From contig NC_049991.1 in assembly GCF_000003815.2 (NCBI RefSeq), forward strand, positions 13,177,755-13,241,754: 64,000 nucleotides of DNA, in the 5' to 3' direction. Of the stretch, positions 1 through 10,999 are shown in pieces. The translations under genes were made by a program, and so were the position numbers. Under the pieces are notes generated by a model that saw nothing but the letters and a program-made list of their open reading frames with translations, did no database searches and was not told where the DNA came from. Position 1 is the stretch's first letter. Every line of letters starts with the position of its first letter. Origin of the DNA: Branchiostoma floridae (Eukaryota > Chordata > Leptocardii > Amphioxiformes > Branchiostomatidae).

Positions 1-198
1 GTCTGACCTATGCGGTCATCTTCCCATTCACGTCATGCAAATCTATTGATAGTGTATTCAAGTATCCAGCAAAAACAGACGCACCGTAACGTACGGAACC
101 AATAGCAATCGACCAGAAGAGTCATCTACGGTACTAATTCCAGACAAAGTGGGCTCTGTTATTTTCATACCTAAAAACAAAATTCTCCTTTACTATAG
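1..198. other. Intron of gene A (partial)
   Basis: Non-coding sequence leading to the acceptor tactatag before the exon at 199. No open frame matches the EGF family here. It is taken as the 3' part of an intron because the paralogues B and C carry an EGF exon immediately upstream of the homologous exon. Confidence 0.6.
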
Positions 199-568
199 GT
201 GTGAATTGCACAGATTCACAGGCACCCCTTGAGGCAGGTGAGAACGAGTACACCTGTGGTACCTGCCCGACAGGTATGGTGGGAGACGGAGAGTCTTGTT
301 CAGGTGAGGGGCAAACATATTTACGTCAATTGTATTTGGAAAAACTCGTTATGATATGAGCAATTTACGAACGTCTGGCAACAATCAAAGTTATTTCCAT
401 CTGATATCCACGTTTTATCCCCTGCAGATCTCGATGAATGTACCCTACCAAATGACGATCCGAACGTACACGCATGCGTGAACGCGGTCTGCCACAACAC
501 GGCTCCGGGATACAGGTGTGAGTGTCACCCTGGGTATGAGATGACCAATGACGTACGAACATGCCAAG
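199..568 (+). other. Gene A: Cys-rich TSP-like module plus first EGF_CA
   Basis: Exon 199-303 encodes a VNCTDS...[17 protein letters not shown] module like the short Cys-rich linker found before EGFs in thrombospondin/COMP-type proteins. Exon 428-568 encodes an EGF beginning DLDEC with six cysteines. In genes B and C the same two modules sit in one exon (33287-33532 and 49863-50108), so the intron at 304-427 is specific to A within this window. Both edges of that intron are phase 1 with consensus splice sites. Confidence 0.85.
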
Positions 569-3500
569 GTGAGATACAAGCCAATACGTATCTTTGCAAG
601 AGAAACTTAATAGTTAACTGCATACTGCGCACTATACTACAAAAGACTATAAGAGTTTTGTTCCTTTTGTTTTGATTTTGCAGACATCGACGAGTGCACT
701 AGTGCGAGTCATGACTGCCATGAACATGCGCACTGCAACAACACAGCGGGAGGATTTACTTGCGCATGCTCAGAAGGTTTCACAGGGGATGGGCGATCTT
801 GTACAGGTACGTCATTTCTAGTAATACTTCTCCATTAACTGTCATCTTTTATTGCATGAAATTTACAACAGAGATCTGTTGCAGTCTTAAGTTTTGAAAA
901 ATGATTATGTGTACTTGTATGTGTAACCTTTGTCATATTACTTTCTTTCTTTTTATGTTCATTTTGAAAGAAGACCATCATCAATCCAAAACTTATTTTC
1001 TTTATTTCCTTTATCTAGATGTCGATGAATGCACTGCCTCATCTGGTGGTGATTGCAGTAACCTATGTGTCAACACTGCTGGGAGCTTCTATTGCGCATG
1101 CACAAGTGGCTATACTCTTGACGAAAACATGCAGTCCTGTATCGGTGAGTTTCAATCTTTGAAACTACATCAAAATATGAACAAAAATTATAATGTAATA
1201 GAGATACTAGTACATGTATTTAGATGTCAGAAAAGAAGTGTGAAAACGTTTATTACAATTGTTGGAACGGATTACAATCATCTTTTTCTCAGTTTTGGTT
1301 CATCGCCACCTTTTAACATTTCTCGTATGTCCAACAGTTGATAATTGCTTCTTGCTCACAGATACGGACGAGTGTGCCCTGGATATTGACGGCTGTTCCC
1401 ATGTCTGTACGAACACCGTGGGTGCCTATAACTGCAGCTGTCCGGTTGACTTCTCTCTGGGCTCAGACGGCAAGACTTGCCAAGGTAGGGGCACGAGCTC
1501 TTTTAGACTACCATGTAATTATGTATTATACTTTCTACATTTAGTATCAGGAACAAGTTGAAAATGAGACGTTTCTTTCATCCTTATGTGTCATTTCTAA
1601 TCTAATCTTGGGTAGCATCCTCCTTAGTTACCAATGGCTCTCCTTTTTTTCCCGTGGTAAGCAAGCCTTAACCACTGAGGATGGTGCTTATGCGTCCTGA
1701 AAACACCTTTTCGGGTGTTTTGACTGATGAATGACCATCTCATAATGCCTTCCATGCAGCTTCCGAACCGTGCCTCAACACAACCTGCTCTCCCAGTGGA
1801 GTAGCCTTCTGTGCCGTGGTCTCTGGGAATGAAACATGCAGTTGTGCAGATGGCTACAGTCTAAGTTCAAACGGAACGTTATGTGAGGGTGAGTCAAATT
1901 CTTATTATCTCTCTTTTACCAACTCTTGCACTAGGTCAACGTGCGCCACAGGTTGAATAGGCTCTTTGTCTATCTACTCAATAAATACATGGCCATCGAT
2001 TGTATATACAGCTGTGTCAATACGTATAACTCCAAAACAAATACCAAAATATTACAGTTCTAACGGCAAGAAATATTTGCTCACAGATATCGACGAATGC
2101 CAAAATGCTGTCAATTGTCAAGGACCTAACGTCTTGTGTAGGAACGTCCCTGGAAGCTACATCTGCGCATGTGCAAGCGGGTTTTATGCAACTGAAGGCT
2201 TTAATGGGTCTACAACATGCACCGGTTAGTAACAGTATCTCGTCTTTCGTCGTTTTAATATTGTGTGTTGTTCATTCTACCGCTTCGTTTTGTATCACTT
2301 GCTTTTCTCTAGTGCTTGAACAAAATCTCTCGCAATGTCCAACGTTTTGAAAATATCATATATAGAGAGATCCTGATACATAGACATATACAGGTGATAT
2401 TTAGATTAAAATGATACGCTGATGCATTCATGTTACTGACTAGTAAATCACATGCGGTAAAAATGTTTACTTTGTTCGTTTGTCTCGTTGGTTGCAGAAT
2501 CCAAGACATATGCGGCTGAAATACGGGTTACAAACCAAGTGTTCACTGCTGAACTGAGAGACCCAGCATCCACTGAATACAAAATAATGAAGACGAAAGC
2601 ACAAAGAACCGTAAGTACTTCTAGTTCTTTTGAAGTCATAATGACTGGGTATGTAGAAATGGCCCCAGCATAGGGAATCATTTCCAAGCCAAGTTTCCAT
2701 ATTCTTGTGTTGAGTTTATTGTTGCCTGACTGACATTCGCTTTTGTCTCAAAATACAGTTAGAAATGCTGTATAAGTCAGTAATGGACAACAGTTTCCTG
2801 GGCGTAACCGTGGACGGGTTCAGTAACGGGAGCGTCGTGGTCATCTTCACCTTAAACCTGGCGTCAAACACCACCCACAATGCATCATCGTCTGAGCACG
2901 CACTCAGGGAAGCCATCGGGTCATCGGGTGGGGGTGAGCTGGCAGTGGACGCAAGTAGCGTCACAGTTACAGGTAAGAATCATATAATTCTTCTGTTCCT
3001 GTAACATTGTGAAGAGTCTAAGTTTGTGTCTACAAGATAAAAATGTGATAGCACCCTTCTATGACATTAATTCCCCTCATATATATGCAATTATTGAAAT
3101 AACCGTTCGAAAACAAGTTTCCAACTATCACGTTTTTCTAAAATACCTTTCGGGGCTAAACAAATGTGCTAAATAACCAAGTCTTTGTGTTTTAGGTGAG
3201 CAATTCATTTAGCATGTTAAAGAACCCACCACGTCTGTCGTTAGGCGGTGGTGAACATCAGTCAATCTCTTACCCAGTCTGTCTGTACAAGAACAGGGCT
3301 GGTATCTTACAAAATATGTGGTTTACCAATTGTGTTATACAAGCGAACAAAATAGTAGGCCCCCACCCAAACACTTATAATGATTACTTATATCTGTAGA
3401 CATAGATGAATGTGCCAGTGACGTCACAAACCTTTGTGACGTCAATGCGGACTGTACCAACACGGATGGGGGGTACATCTGCACCTGTACTGATGGCTAC

Positions 3501-5191
3501 TCAGACGTGTCGGAGGGGGGCAGCATCTCGGGATCTACCTGTCAAGGTAATGGAACATCCCACTTAACATATAACTTAACTCGTGACATCTGTAACGTGC
3601 ATAAATTTGTTTAAAATCCACAAGTAACTAAGCATCATCTTAGTTAACAACATCGCATCTCTCATCCTCCCAACATCTGCTTTAAGATCAACAAAGCAAG
3701 CTGAAAGGGATATGTACGAGTCGATGAAGTGTTCTGATGTATGTAAAGAATAGGATAATGATCATAATCATATGGCTAGATCCCTTACACTGTACTTCTG
3801 AAGCTCAGAGGCTAGTCAGTAGGATTTTGAATGTATGAAGGTCGATGTGCGTTTTCTTGCATGCGTCAATTAAGCTCCCACGTTATCTAACAAGCAGCCA
3901 TTGTTATTTCACATAAAATCTTCGTCTACATCCATAGAGTAATGCGCAAAGCCCCTCTTGGGACATAGCCCTCAGGGATAGATGTTTTACTATAGCATGG
4001 CCGGTAGAAAGAATGCTATGGGGGACAGAGTTGTCTGGAAAGAGAGAGTGGAACTGGTCCTGGCAACCCACCTGTGATGATGATGATGATGGCCGGTAGT
4101 GGCGGTTACAACAAAATGGTACATGAAAACGAAATATTAAAAAGAGGAAGAAAATAAGTTAAGTGTAGATCTATACACATATTGGAATGTGTAATTCTCG
4201 TCCTCCCTGCCTGCCTTTGCAGCCACCCCGACCCCGTCAACGTCCCCGGACAGGAGGGCGGCTACCTCAGCCATCCTCATCACCTTCGGGGTGATGTGCA
4301 CCGTCAGCATCCCGACTCTGTGTCTGCTCCTCCTGATCAAGATCAAAAAGGTGAGTTCAGTCTCCTCTGTCTTACATTCTTTAACTGAAAGAAAGTGCCA
4401 ACATCAACCTTTCATCGTCTTTAAACTAGGCCCAAACGCAATTTGTCACAACTGGAGAACACACCGTTGCTAATCTATTGGAAATCATATATATATATAT
4501 CACTTTGATCAAGGAACGAAACTTGGTTAGGAGGAGAGCCGTTGAAATTGAAGCGCACGGATATTGTCCTTTGGAGTCAACTTCCCGTGGCCGTATTAAA
4601 ACTTACGAAACTACCTGTGTTCACTTAGTGGAGATTTTATCGGCAGGTGTCACGGCAGGTGTATCCGTGGATAGGATTTTCAGGGATTTTGATCCCTTGG
4701 GATAAGCTGTCATGTTATATGAAACGCAAGAGGGGCAAGTAGAACAGAAATAAACAATACATACAAATATACTGACACGGGTCCTCAGGGTTACAACACT
4801 AGCAGCCTAACTGATTGAGTCAAAAGTCTGACAGGCGTTTGGCATGGTCAGTTAGCGCTATTTGAACCCCCACTGTTACACATATACGAGAAAGAAAAAA
4901 TTTCTTTTTATGTTGAGTGGAATAAACTACTGAAACATGTGAACGTATTTACTTTGATCAGTATACCTTTGGTCTGTATACCTTGGCGAATTTTATGTTA
5001 AAGTGATATCACTAGTCTGTTAAAGAGAAACACATTCTAAAACAGTCATCACCAAATACAAGAAAACCACATGTTTGTTCGCACGAAAAAGATTGGACGT
5101 TTGATAGCGTGTTTGCTTTCTTTTGCAGAGATCAGCAGTGGAGCCATCTCCATCGGAAGGAGAGATAAACACAGGAAATGACGCCGAGTGA
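199..5191 (+). CDS. Gene A: 3' part of a MUC4-like EGF/SEA transmembrane mucin (5' end outside window)
   Basis: Twelve coding exons read in one continuous frame: 199-303, 428-568, 684-806, 1019-1144, 1362-1484, 1760-1888, 2087-2224, 2498-2610, 2759-2972, 3400-3546, 4223-4350 and 5129-5191 (TGA at 5189-5191). All introns are GT-AG, and exon lengths keep phase throughout. The visible order is a short Cys module, seven EGF-like modules, a SEA domain split over two exons, a juxtamembrane EGF, one transmembrane helix and a short tail. It is the same order and intron phasing as the C-terminal parts of genes B and C, so A is a tandem paralogue. By that analogy the NIDO-AMOP-VWD core and mucin segment should lie upstream of the window. 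Likely role, inferred: a single-pass surface glycoprotein. Exons are clear; the family name is by analogy with MUC4/mesh-type proteins. Confidence 0.88.
684..2224 (+). other. Gene A: array of six EGF-like modules
   Basis: Six phase 1-1 exons, one module each: 684-806 (DIDEC), 1019-1144 (DVDEC), 1362-1484 (DTDEC), 1760-1888 (no D-x-D-E-C start; begins SEPCLNTTC) and 2087-2224 (DIDEC), following the DLDEC module at 428-568, which is counted as the first of the six. The D-x-D/N-E-C start is the calcium-binding signature of EGF_CA. The 1760-1888 module lacks it and matches the non-calcium modules at 35757-35879 of B and 51874-52026 of C. Symmetric phase-1 exons explain easy gain and loss of modules between paralogues. 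Confidence 0.85.
2498..2972 (+). other. Gene A: SEA domain
   Basis: Exons 2498-2610 and 2759-2972, joined by a phase-0 intron, encode about 109 residues. The fold hallmarks visible are an N-terminal strand segment (FTAEL), a central helix region (LYKSVMDNSFLG) and the motif FSNGSVVVIFTLNLAS. GSVVV is the exact consensus at which SEA domains of MUC1 and relatives self-cleave between Gly and Ser. N-glycosylation sequons (NGS, NTT/NAS) are present. Of the three SEA domains in this window only this one has the full GSVVV. Confidence 0.85.
3400..3546 (+). other. Gene A: juxtamembrane EGF_CA
   Basis: One phase 1-1 exon encoding DIDECASDVTNLCDVNADC...GYSDVSEGGSISGSTCQ. The insertion before the last cysteine (DVSEGGSISGS) is shared in form with the juxtamembrane EGFs of gene B (37131-37271, [11 protein letters not shown]) and gene C (53778-53921, [11 protein letters not shown]), which fixes the homology of the three C-terminal ends. 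Confidence 0.85.
3547..4222. repeat. Intron of gene A with a probable non-LTR retroposon tail (about 3930-4092)
   Basis: Within this intron a stretch around 3930-4075 ends in five TGA/GAT units (4076-4092). The + strand just before it reads VWKERVELVLATHL followed by stop and the TGATGATGATGATG tail, the style of the 3' end of a LINE-type element with a trinucleotide tail. No reverse-transcriptase domain is present, so this is at most a 5'-truncated fragment. Identification is tentative. Confidence 0.35.
4223..5191 (+). other. Gene A: transmembrane exon and cytoplasmic tail
   Basis: Exon 4223-4350 encodes a Pro/Ser/Thr stalk then one hydrophobic helix (AILITFGVMCTVSIPTLCLL) followed by the basic stop-transfer KIKK. 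Exon 5129-5191 encodes an acidic tail ending GEINTGNDAE and stop. Intron 4351-5128 separates them and holds no recognised gene. The layout is type I topology. The tail differs from those of B and C. Confidence 0.85.
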
Positions 5192-5484
5192 GCAGTTCCC
5201 CGGGGTGTCTTTATCCGGGGAATGTCATTTCTTAAGGACGTTCAACTTCTTAAAGACGTGCTCTGCTCGCCTTAGATGGATTAAGAAAGTAGCATGTTAT
5301 TTTACAAGCACGAACGATGTAAAAAAAGATGAGCACAATGTAGAATATTACATACACAATTCGAGCTTCAGGTTATGTGTAAAGAGTATGTTTCAACACA
5401 GTGACTTGGGTTATATACCCAAGGCTGCATCGCACGCACAAAATCAAACAAAATGTATTTTTGAAAAGCTAGACGAATGTTTGT
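5192..5484 (+). other. Probable 3' UTR of gene A
   Basis: Follows the TGA at 5189-5191. It has no conserved coding potential despite a 105-codon open stretch in another register (5178-5495). The true polyadenylation site is not clear: AATAAA occurs only at 6451 and 6548, inside the downstream transposon-like element, and an ATTAAA lies at 5946. Confidence 0.35.
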
Positions 5485-6568
5485 TACCTCCATGAAATGT
5501 CATGGAATGGAGGTTATATTTTCTGTTATGTGTCTCTGTCTGTGTAGATGATTACTCAAGAACGGCTGGATGGATTGGTTTCATACTTGTTGTGTTGGTG
5601 GGGTGTGATGAAAGCTCGAATCGATGAGATTTTGGGAGCCGTATCTGTCGTTATAATCGATGTAATAATATCAGAAATCACCCCTATATTTGAGATATAT
5701 TGGTACAGGCATCGTGCTTTATGTGTTTGTTAATGGGCTTAGCTCCAAGCAGATGGTGAGGTGACAGCTGTTTGGGGAACCCCGAGTTTTTTAAATATGA
5801 TAATTAGTTTTATTTATGTCTGCTCAGGATATCATGGAGATGTGAAGCGTAAGTATAATTGTAAGAAGTTGAGGTACATTTAACGATAATGCTTAACAGG
5901 TATGGATGTCTCACATACTGTACTGCTGATTTGAGTGACATGGTGATTAAAATGCCATTAGGTCCTCTCATCTGGGTTGGGTGTCAGAAGTTTTATGGGT
6001 GATACAGATGTTATGATTTTGTTACGATAAGGGACAGTTGTTAGTTGTCTCTTTCGTAGCCAATGGTACTTGTTTTTTAGCAGACAGGGTTGGCGCCAAG
6101 TATTCATCTTACAGCTGGTGTAAGGCTGTCAGAGGAAAGTGTGCATCTCGTTTTTGTACCGTGTGAACAGCTGATCTTATGACATATTGGTGGAAAATCA
6201 AATCACCATCTGACTAAAGTTGGCCACATCCCTTCTTCTTTCTGAGTTTCCCAACTTCCTCCCACCACACAGCTCTGAGGCACATAGTCGAACCTCAATA
6301 ATGCTGACAACCTTAGACATTTTAAATGGCAAACATCAAGCTTAAGGAACACCACGCTACCAAATGCCGTCGACCTCTTAAACGCACATTACACAATTAA
6401 GTGTCACATTTTGATAATTACTAATCAGATGGACATCCTCTGTGTCATTAAATAAATACACCACTACTTTCCCATAACATTTATGTTATATAACCATTAC
6501 TCTCAAATACAACCGACTATAAACATACATACCATCCACAAAAAAGCAATAAATATTTCATGGAGGTA
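5485..6568. mobile_element. Non-autonomous inverted-repeat DNA transposon, ~1.08 kb, TA-flanked
   Basis: The left end reads TACCTCCATGAAAT (5485-5498) and the right end ATTTCATGGAGGTA (6555-6568), exact reverse complements over 14 bases including a TA at each outer edge, consistent with a TA target duplication. Just inside the left end, ACCTCCAT...AATGGAGGT (about 5486-5514) forms a second short palindrome. The interior holds no transposase-size open frame (longest about 61 codons), so it is non-autonomous. It lies just downstream of the gene A stop codon and supplies the only AATAAA hexamers near it. Confidence 0.7.
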
Positions 6569-7263
6569 TGAGGTCCCGAACTCTAGTTTTTATATATTTT
6601 AAAGCTGCTAAGAAAAGATGCTGCAGTACGGTGTGTGTTTGTGTGTGTACACTGTTGTATCTAAAGAGTATACCTCATTGGTCGGCGCCTGTTGGTAACT
6701 GTTGGCGAATGACAGGCACACCACATGTAACAGTGAAGGGTGGACGATTTCAGGGAATATTAGAACTATAATAGAACTACACAAAACATTCATTTGTAAG
6801 AGTAACGTTATATGAGATTTTTTTAAACGTATTCAAATCCTGCAGTATAGTTTATACCCGTCAATGGTTGCTTTGCCTTGCCGGCTGTGTTTTGATAATT
6901 CTTGGCAAAGTCAAGGTCTTGTGCAATGATGCTCAGTCGTTTGTTTTTGTGTTCGTATAATCACGCTATTGTTTGAATTTGTACATGTATTTCCTCTTAG
7001 TCGAAGTGCTATCTTGTTTATCTGTAAACTGAACATCAGCTATCACGGTGATTTTACTTGGCGTGTACGGTCATTGCAGTACAACATTAGAATTGAATTA
7101 TAATCTGGCGGAGCTGAAACAGAGTTGAGTTGTGTGTTTTTTTTTCATTCAACAACCCACCAGGTACATGTGCATGTATGCCATCATGAAGTACATCACA
7201 AAAAAACGACTTCATTGGTGAGAAATGAACATGTGTGTATCTCATTTTTCAGTCCGAATATTT
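6569..7263. other. Intergenic, nothing recognised
   Basis: AT-rich, with a short GT-rich stretch just before (6630-6650) and a run of T at 7138-7147. No exon-like sequence or family match was seen on either strand. Confidence 0.5.
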
Positions 7264-8682
7264 AGTCCATGGGCCAGAGGGGTTTTTGGTACCACCGAGA
7301 GGGACAAGTGCTATCATGGATTTTTTGTATTAGTAGGAACTAAAGTTTATTTTAAGCCATGATAACCAGTTGTCATGCACAGCTTTCCTACTGTAATCAC
7401 GTGACCAAGTGACGTCATCCAAATTGACCTGGCCGTTTGGTCATTTATTGAAAAGGACGAGATAAATATGTAAAACATCAATAATTTCCAATGAAAATTG
7501 GTTTACATGTGAAAAATACCACAAGAATTACAAAGTATTAAGTTTTTTGTCGGTATTTAGCATCTTTAGGAAGTTATGAATCTTTAAAGGCTGATTTTTG
7601 GGGTAATTTTTGCGTAAAAATTACATTGTTTACTTTCCAAAACCAGGCATTTATTCAGCCTGCCTATGTGGCCTTGTTTGATACGTTTTCGTGATTTGCC
7701 ACATCTTTACCTGCATTTTGGGCTTTAAAGCAACAAAATCCGTCAATTCCAGCAGGAGTTACGAGTATTTCAATAATTACACCCAACGGACTTTTTATCA
7801 AATTTCTGCGAATATCGCAATGCATCAGGGGTAATCCAAGAGACTGTCTATAAACTAATCCATGTGGCCGAGTCAAAATGTTGATTTTTCTCAACATTTG
7901 GGGTAGTAGTAGGGCATTGGTCCATACATAAAAAAATGGCTACGTTTTGGGTAAAGTGCTGTTCACCGGTTGCCATGGCAACGGCCATTTTTCTAATGGC
8001 GATTTTCATCTGTTTATGGTCATTCAGTCGTTTGTATCATCAGTCATCATTTGTTGTTGATGGTATCTGACGTAATTCCGACTTACTTATTTGGTGTTTA
8101 CAAGTATAGAATTCTGACCTATTTCCCATCTAATAGCAAAAGATATCTTTAAGTTAGTCTGAATACGGATACAATTTGTGGAAATCTCACTATTATAACT
8201 GAATCAAAAACCGCTGTAAAATGATATCCAAAATGTATCCAAAATAGCTTTTCAGTAACAAAAGGATGTTTGCTTTTGATACTTGGTGCAAAATAGGCAA
8301 AATACTAGTATAACCTTAATACTGTTGAAAGCATGTTGGCGTCACTGTTGTGTCACGTACTGTTGTGTCACTATTGTGCCACACTTGGGTCACTCTTAGG
8401 TTACTGTTCGGGCATCTTGCCACTTGCGCTATTTTTTAACTTTCCAAAAATCGTCGCGCTTGCTTGTGTCATCTAGGTTCGCTCGCGTCACCTCTAGGTT
8501 CCGTGGGGTTACGTCTGCGGTGTCGAACCCCGAAGCGACGCAAGCGTGGCGCGAGTGTAGTGAGAGTGGACTTTAAGCCGGCTTTACAATTCATGCGGAC
8601 GCCGACCGAATTTGTAGCTCGGTCAAAGCTCGCCGAATGTCAACATCGCCCGAGTATCGGCTGTATTTTTCGCTGAAAATCT

Positions 8683-9624
8683 GCCCCCTTTACAAATGGA
8701 CGGAGCCCGTCCGACGTCCGTCCAACACAACTGATTATAATTTGTTAATGAGATTGTTTATGTCTTGAACATGGACGAAGTCAGAACTGACTAACCTTGT
8801 AAAAAGCCAATATTTGTGTCAAGTTTAATTTCTGAGTTGCGCGATATATGCAGGACATGAGTGGAGTGGACGGGCACACTGAAAACAATAATATCAACGG
8901 GAATGTTGTGATACACCAATCCGAAAACTACCACAAGAGCCACAAATTGAACAGACCAGTCTTATTTAACATAATACAATAATTTTGACAAAGCTGAAAT
9001 CGGGCGTACCTCGGGCGAACCTTGAGCGAACCTCGAGCGAAGGCCGGCAAAGGCCGTCCGAGTTTCAGATTGGAATAGATGATCTCACACATCCAAACCT
9101 ATAGCAAAAAAAATAAATACTGTCTTCGTGTCCAATTGCCTTACTTTATAAAAGGTACGCAGCTTTCTTAGAAAAGTTCATACAGTAGTCTTTATTTATC
9201 TTATATTTCGGAAGAACCTGTTTACTAAAGATGAAAACCCAAAACAAAGGCACGTGTTCAACACAGGTGTCCGAACGAGTCTGGCGCGAGGCAGAAGAGT
9301 TCGGGCAAACTCCGACCGAAAAAGAGAGAGTCAAAAACCGTCGGGTTGCCGCCCGAGTATTGGCCAAGTCTTGGCCATTGCTCGGACAAGCTCCGGTCGA
9401 GCTACAGGCAACCCATTGACGAGCTCTCCGAGCTCAACGCTCGCCGCCGAGGCCTCGCTGAAATTAAGCGCAGCTGCAAGTGCCCCGCAAACGCCGGCCG
9501 AGCTGCTAAAAATCGGCCGAGGCCCGCATAATCGCCAACACGCCGGTCATACTCCGGCCGAAAATGTCCATTTGGAGCTCGCCAACAACTCGGCCGAGCT
9601 AAATTCTTGATTTGTAAAGGGGGC
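8683..9624. mobile_element. Nested GC-rich inverted-repeat element
   Basis: GCCCCCTTTACAAAT (8683-8697) is repeated exactly in inverse as ATTTGTAAAGGGGGC (9610-9624). A second, weaker copy of the left end lies at 8572-8590. The stretch 9250-9600 is markedly GC-rich with repeated GGCCGAGC-like motifs, unlike the AT-rich surroundings. Open frames of 60-118 codons overlap in all registers without family resemblance and are treated as chance. Borders are uncertain. Confidence 0.45.
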
Positions 9625-9637
9625 TTTAGCACGGAAC

Positions 9638-9754
9638 GCCCGTATCGCCTGAGGAAACTTTTGTGTGAAACATTACCGACATCTCCATAATAATTACGAA
9701 GAAGGGACACCTAGCTATAGACAGCCCAGTGCGGCTCTTCTGCATTTTTCTTTT
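9638..9754 (+). repeat. Direct repeat copy 1 (partner at 10842-10959)
   Basis: Runs from GCCCGTATCGCCTGAGGAA to GGCTCTTCTGCATTTTTCTT and matches 10842-10959 at roughly 90 percent by eye. A fragment of the same unit recurs near 9918-9976. Both copies sit next to GC-rich inverted-repeat elements, suggesting that a host unit of the large element was duplicated and each copy then received insertions. Confidence 0.6.
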
Positions 9755-10841
9755 GTAACATTTGTTTGTAACATAATGGCAAATACGACCAAACGACAAT
9801 CAAATGTTCAGATTTTCATTTGTACATGTAAACACACACCAACGGATTTGCCCAGTCACCGGTCTGGGCGCAGGCGCCAACGGTGACAACCTCTGGGCCC
9901 CTAGACTGCCCGATCTGGTCTTTCTGCATTTTTCCTTGTTAACCGCATTGGTTCCGAACTCGCAAACTGGGCTGGTCGGTATAACCTCGAGTTCCAGACT
10001 TGCAGTTTCTTGGTTAAAAACAAAAACACAGAACGAACGATTCCCGACTTGTCATCTCAAAGACGGTATGTGCTGTTTTGAACCTTTTGTATTTGTATTT
10101 AAAGATGATCATCACATTTTGTTACATCATTTTCCTATGTTGGTTACGTTTGTGTCTGTTGTATACAGTCACACCTGTTACGAAGAAAATAAGGTGCACT
10201 GTTACAGGTAACGTTTGTAACTCCTGCCTATGATATAACCCTTGGGTCGAAAAAAGCTGTCATTTTTGGCTATCGTAAATGGAGACACAGTAGGGGGTGT
10301 GACTGAAAAATGGGTACATGTATATCTATCATTTTCAAGAAGCCTGAAATGGCATGAAGCATTGGAAAGAATGCTGATTCTAAAGCAAAATATAGAGAAC
10401 GTTTTCATGTAAGAAAGCTGACAAAATGTCCTGCAGAATGAAAGAATATATACTGTTGGTGCAGAAACGTTGACAAAACATTTCATCAACATCTTTCATT
10501 GACGTCGTCAAATAAAGATGGTCAGAATGGTGTAAAAATGTTTAAAGAGCAATTATCATGTTGCTTTCCTGTATCTATCTGAGGTGAATAAAACGGAGAA
10601 ACTTCAATGTGGACGTTGTCTGGACTTAATGAATAGTTATACAACATACATAAATGGTATGAAGTGGGTGGTTACGACCTAAAACCTGCACGATAAATCA
10701 ACTGTGATATTAATTAAGCAGTAAATAAAGATTTGTGAGGAAAATCATATATTACATTTATCGGCATTAAATCTTTTGCAAACACTGATGCAATATTTTG
10801 GTGTCACAATTAAGAAATGCCTTCTCATGAGCGCACAAAAT

Positions 10842-10959
10842 GCCCGTATCGCCTGAGGAAAACTTTTGAGGGAAACAATACCGACATCTCCATAATGATT
10901 ACCAAGAAGGGACACCTAGCTATAGACAGACCAGTGTGGCTCTTCTGCATTTTTCTTTG
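10842..10959 (+). repeat. Direct repeat copy 2 (partner at 9638-9754)
   Basis: Second copy of the 118-base unit. It lies immediately before the inverted-repeat element at 11000-12002. The open frame 10817-11230 starts just before it and runs into that element, so it is not a gene. Confidence 0.6.
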
Positions 10960-10999
10960 GTCCCCGCATTTATGTCAAACCCACAAGCTGGACAGATCG

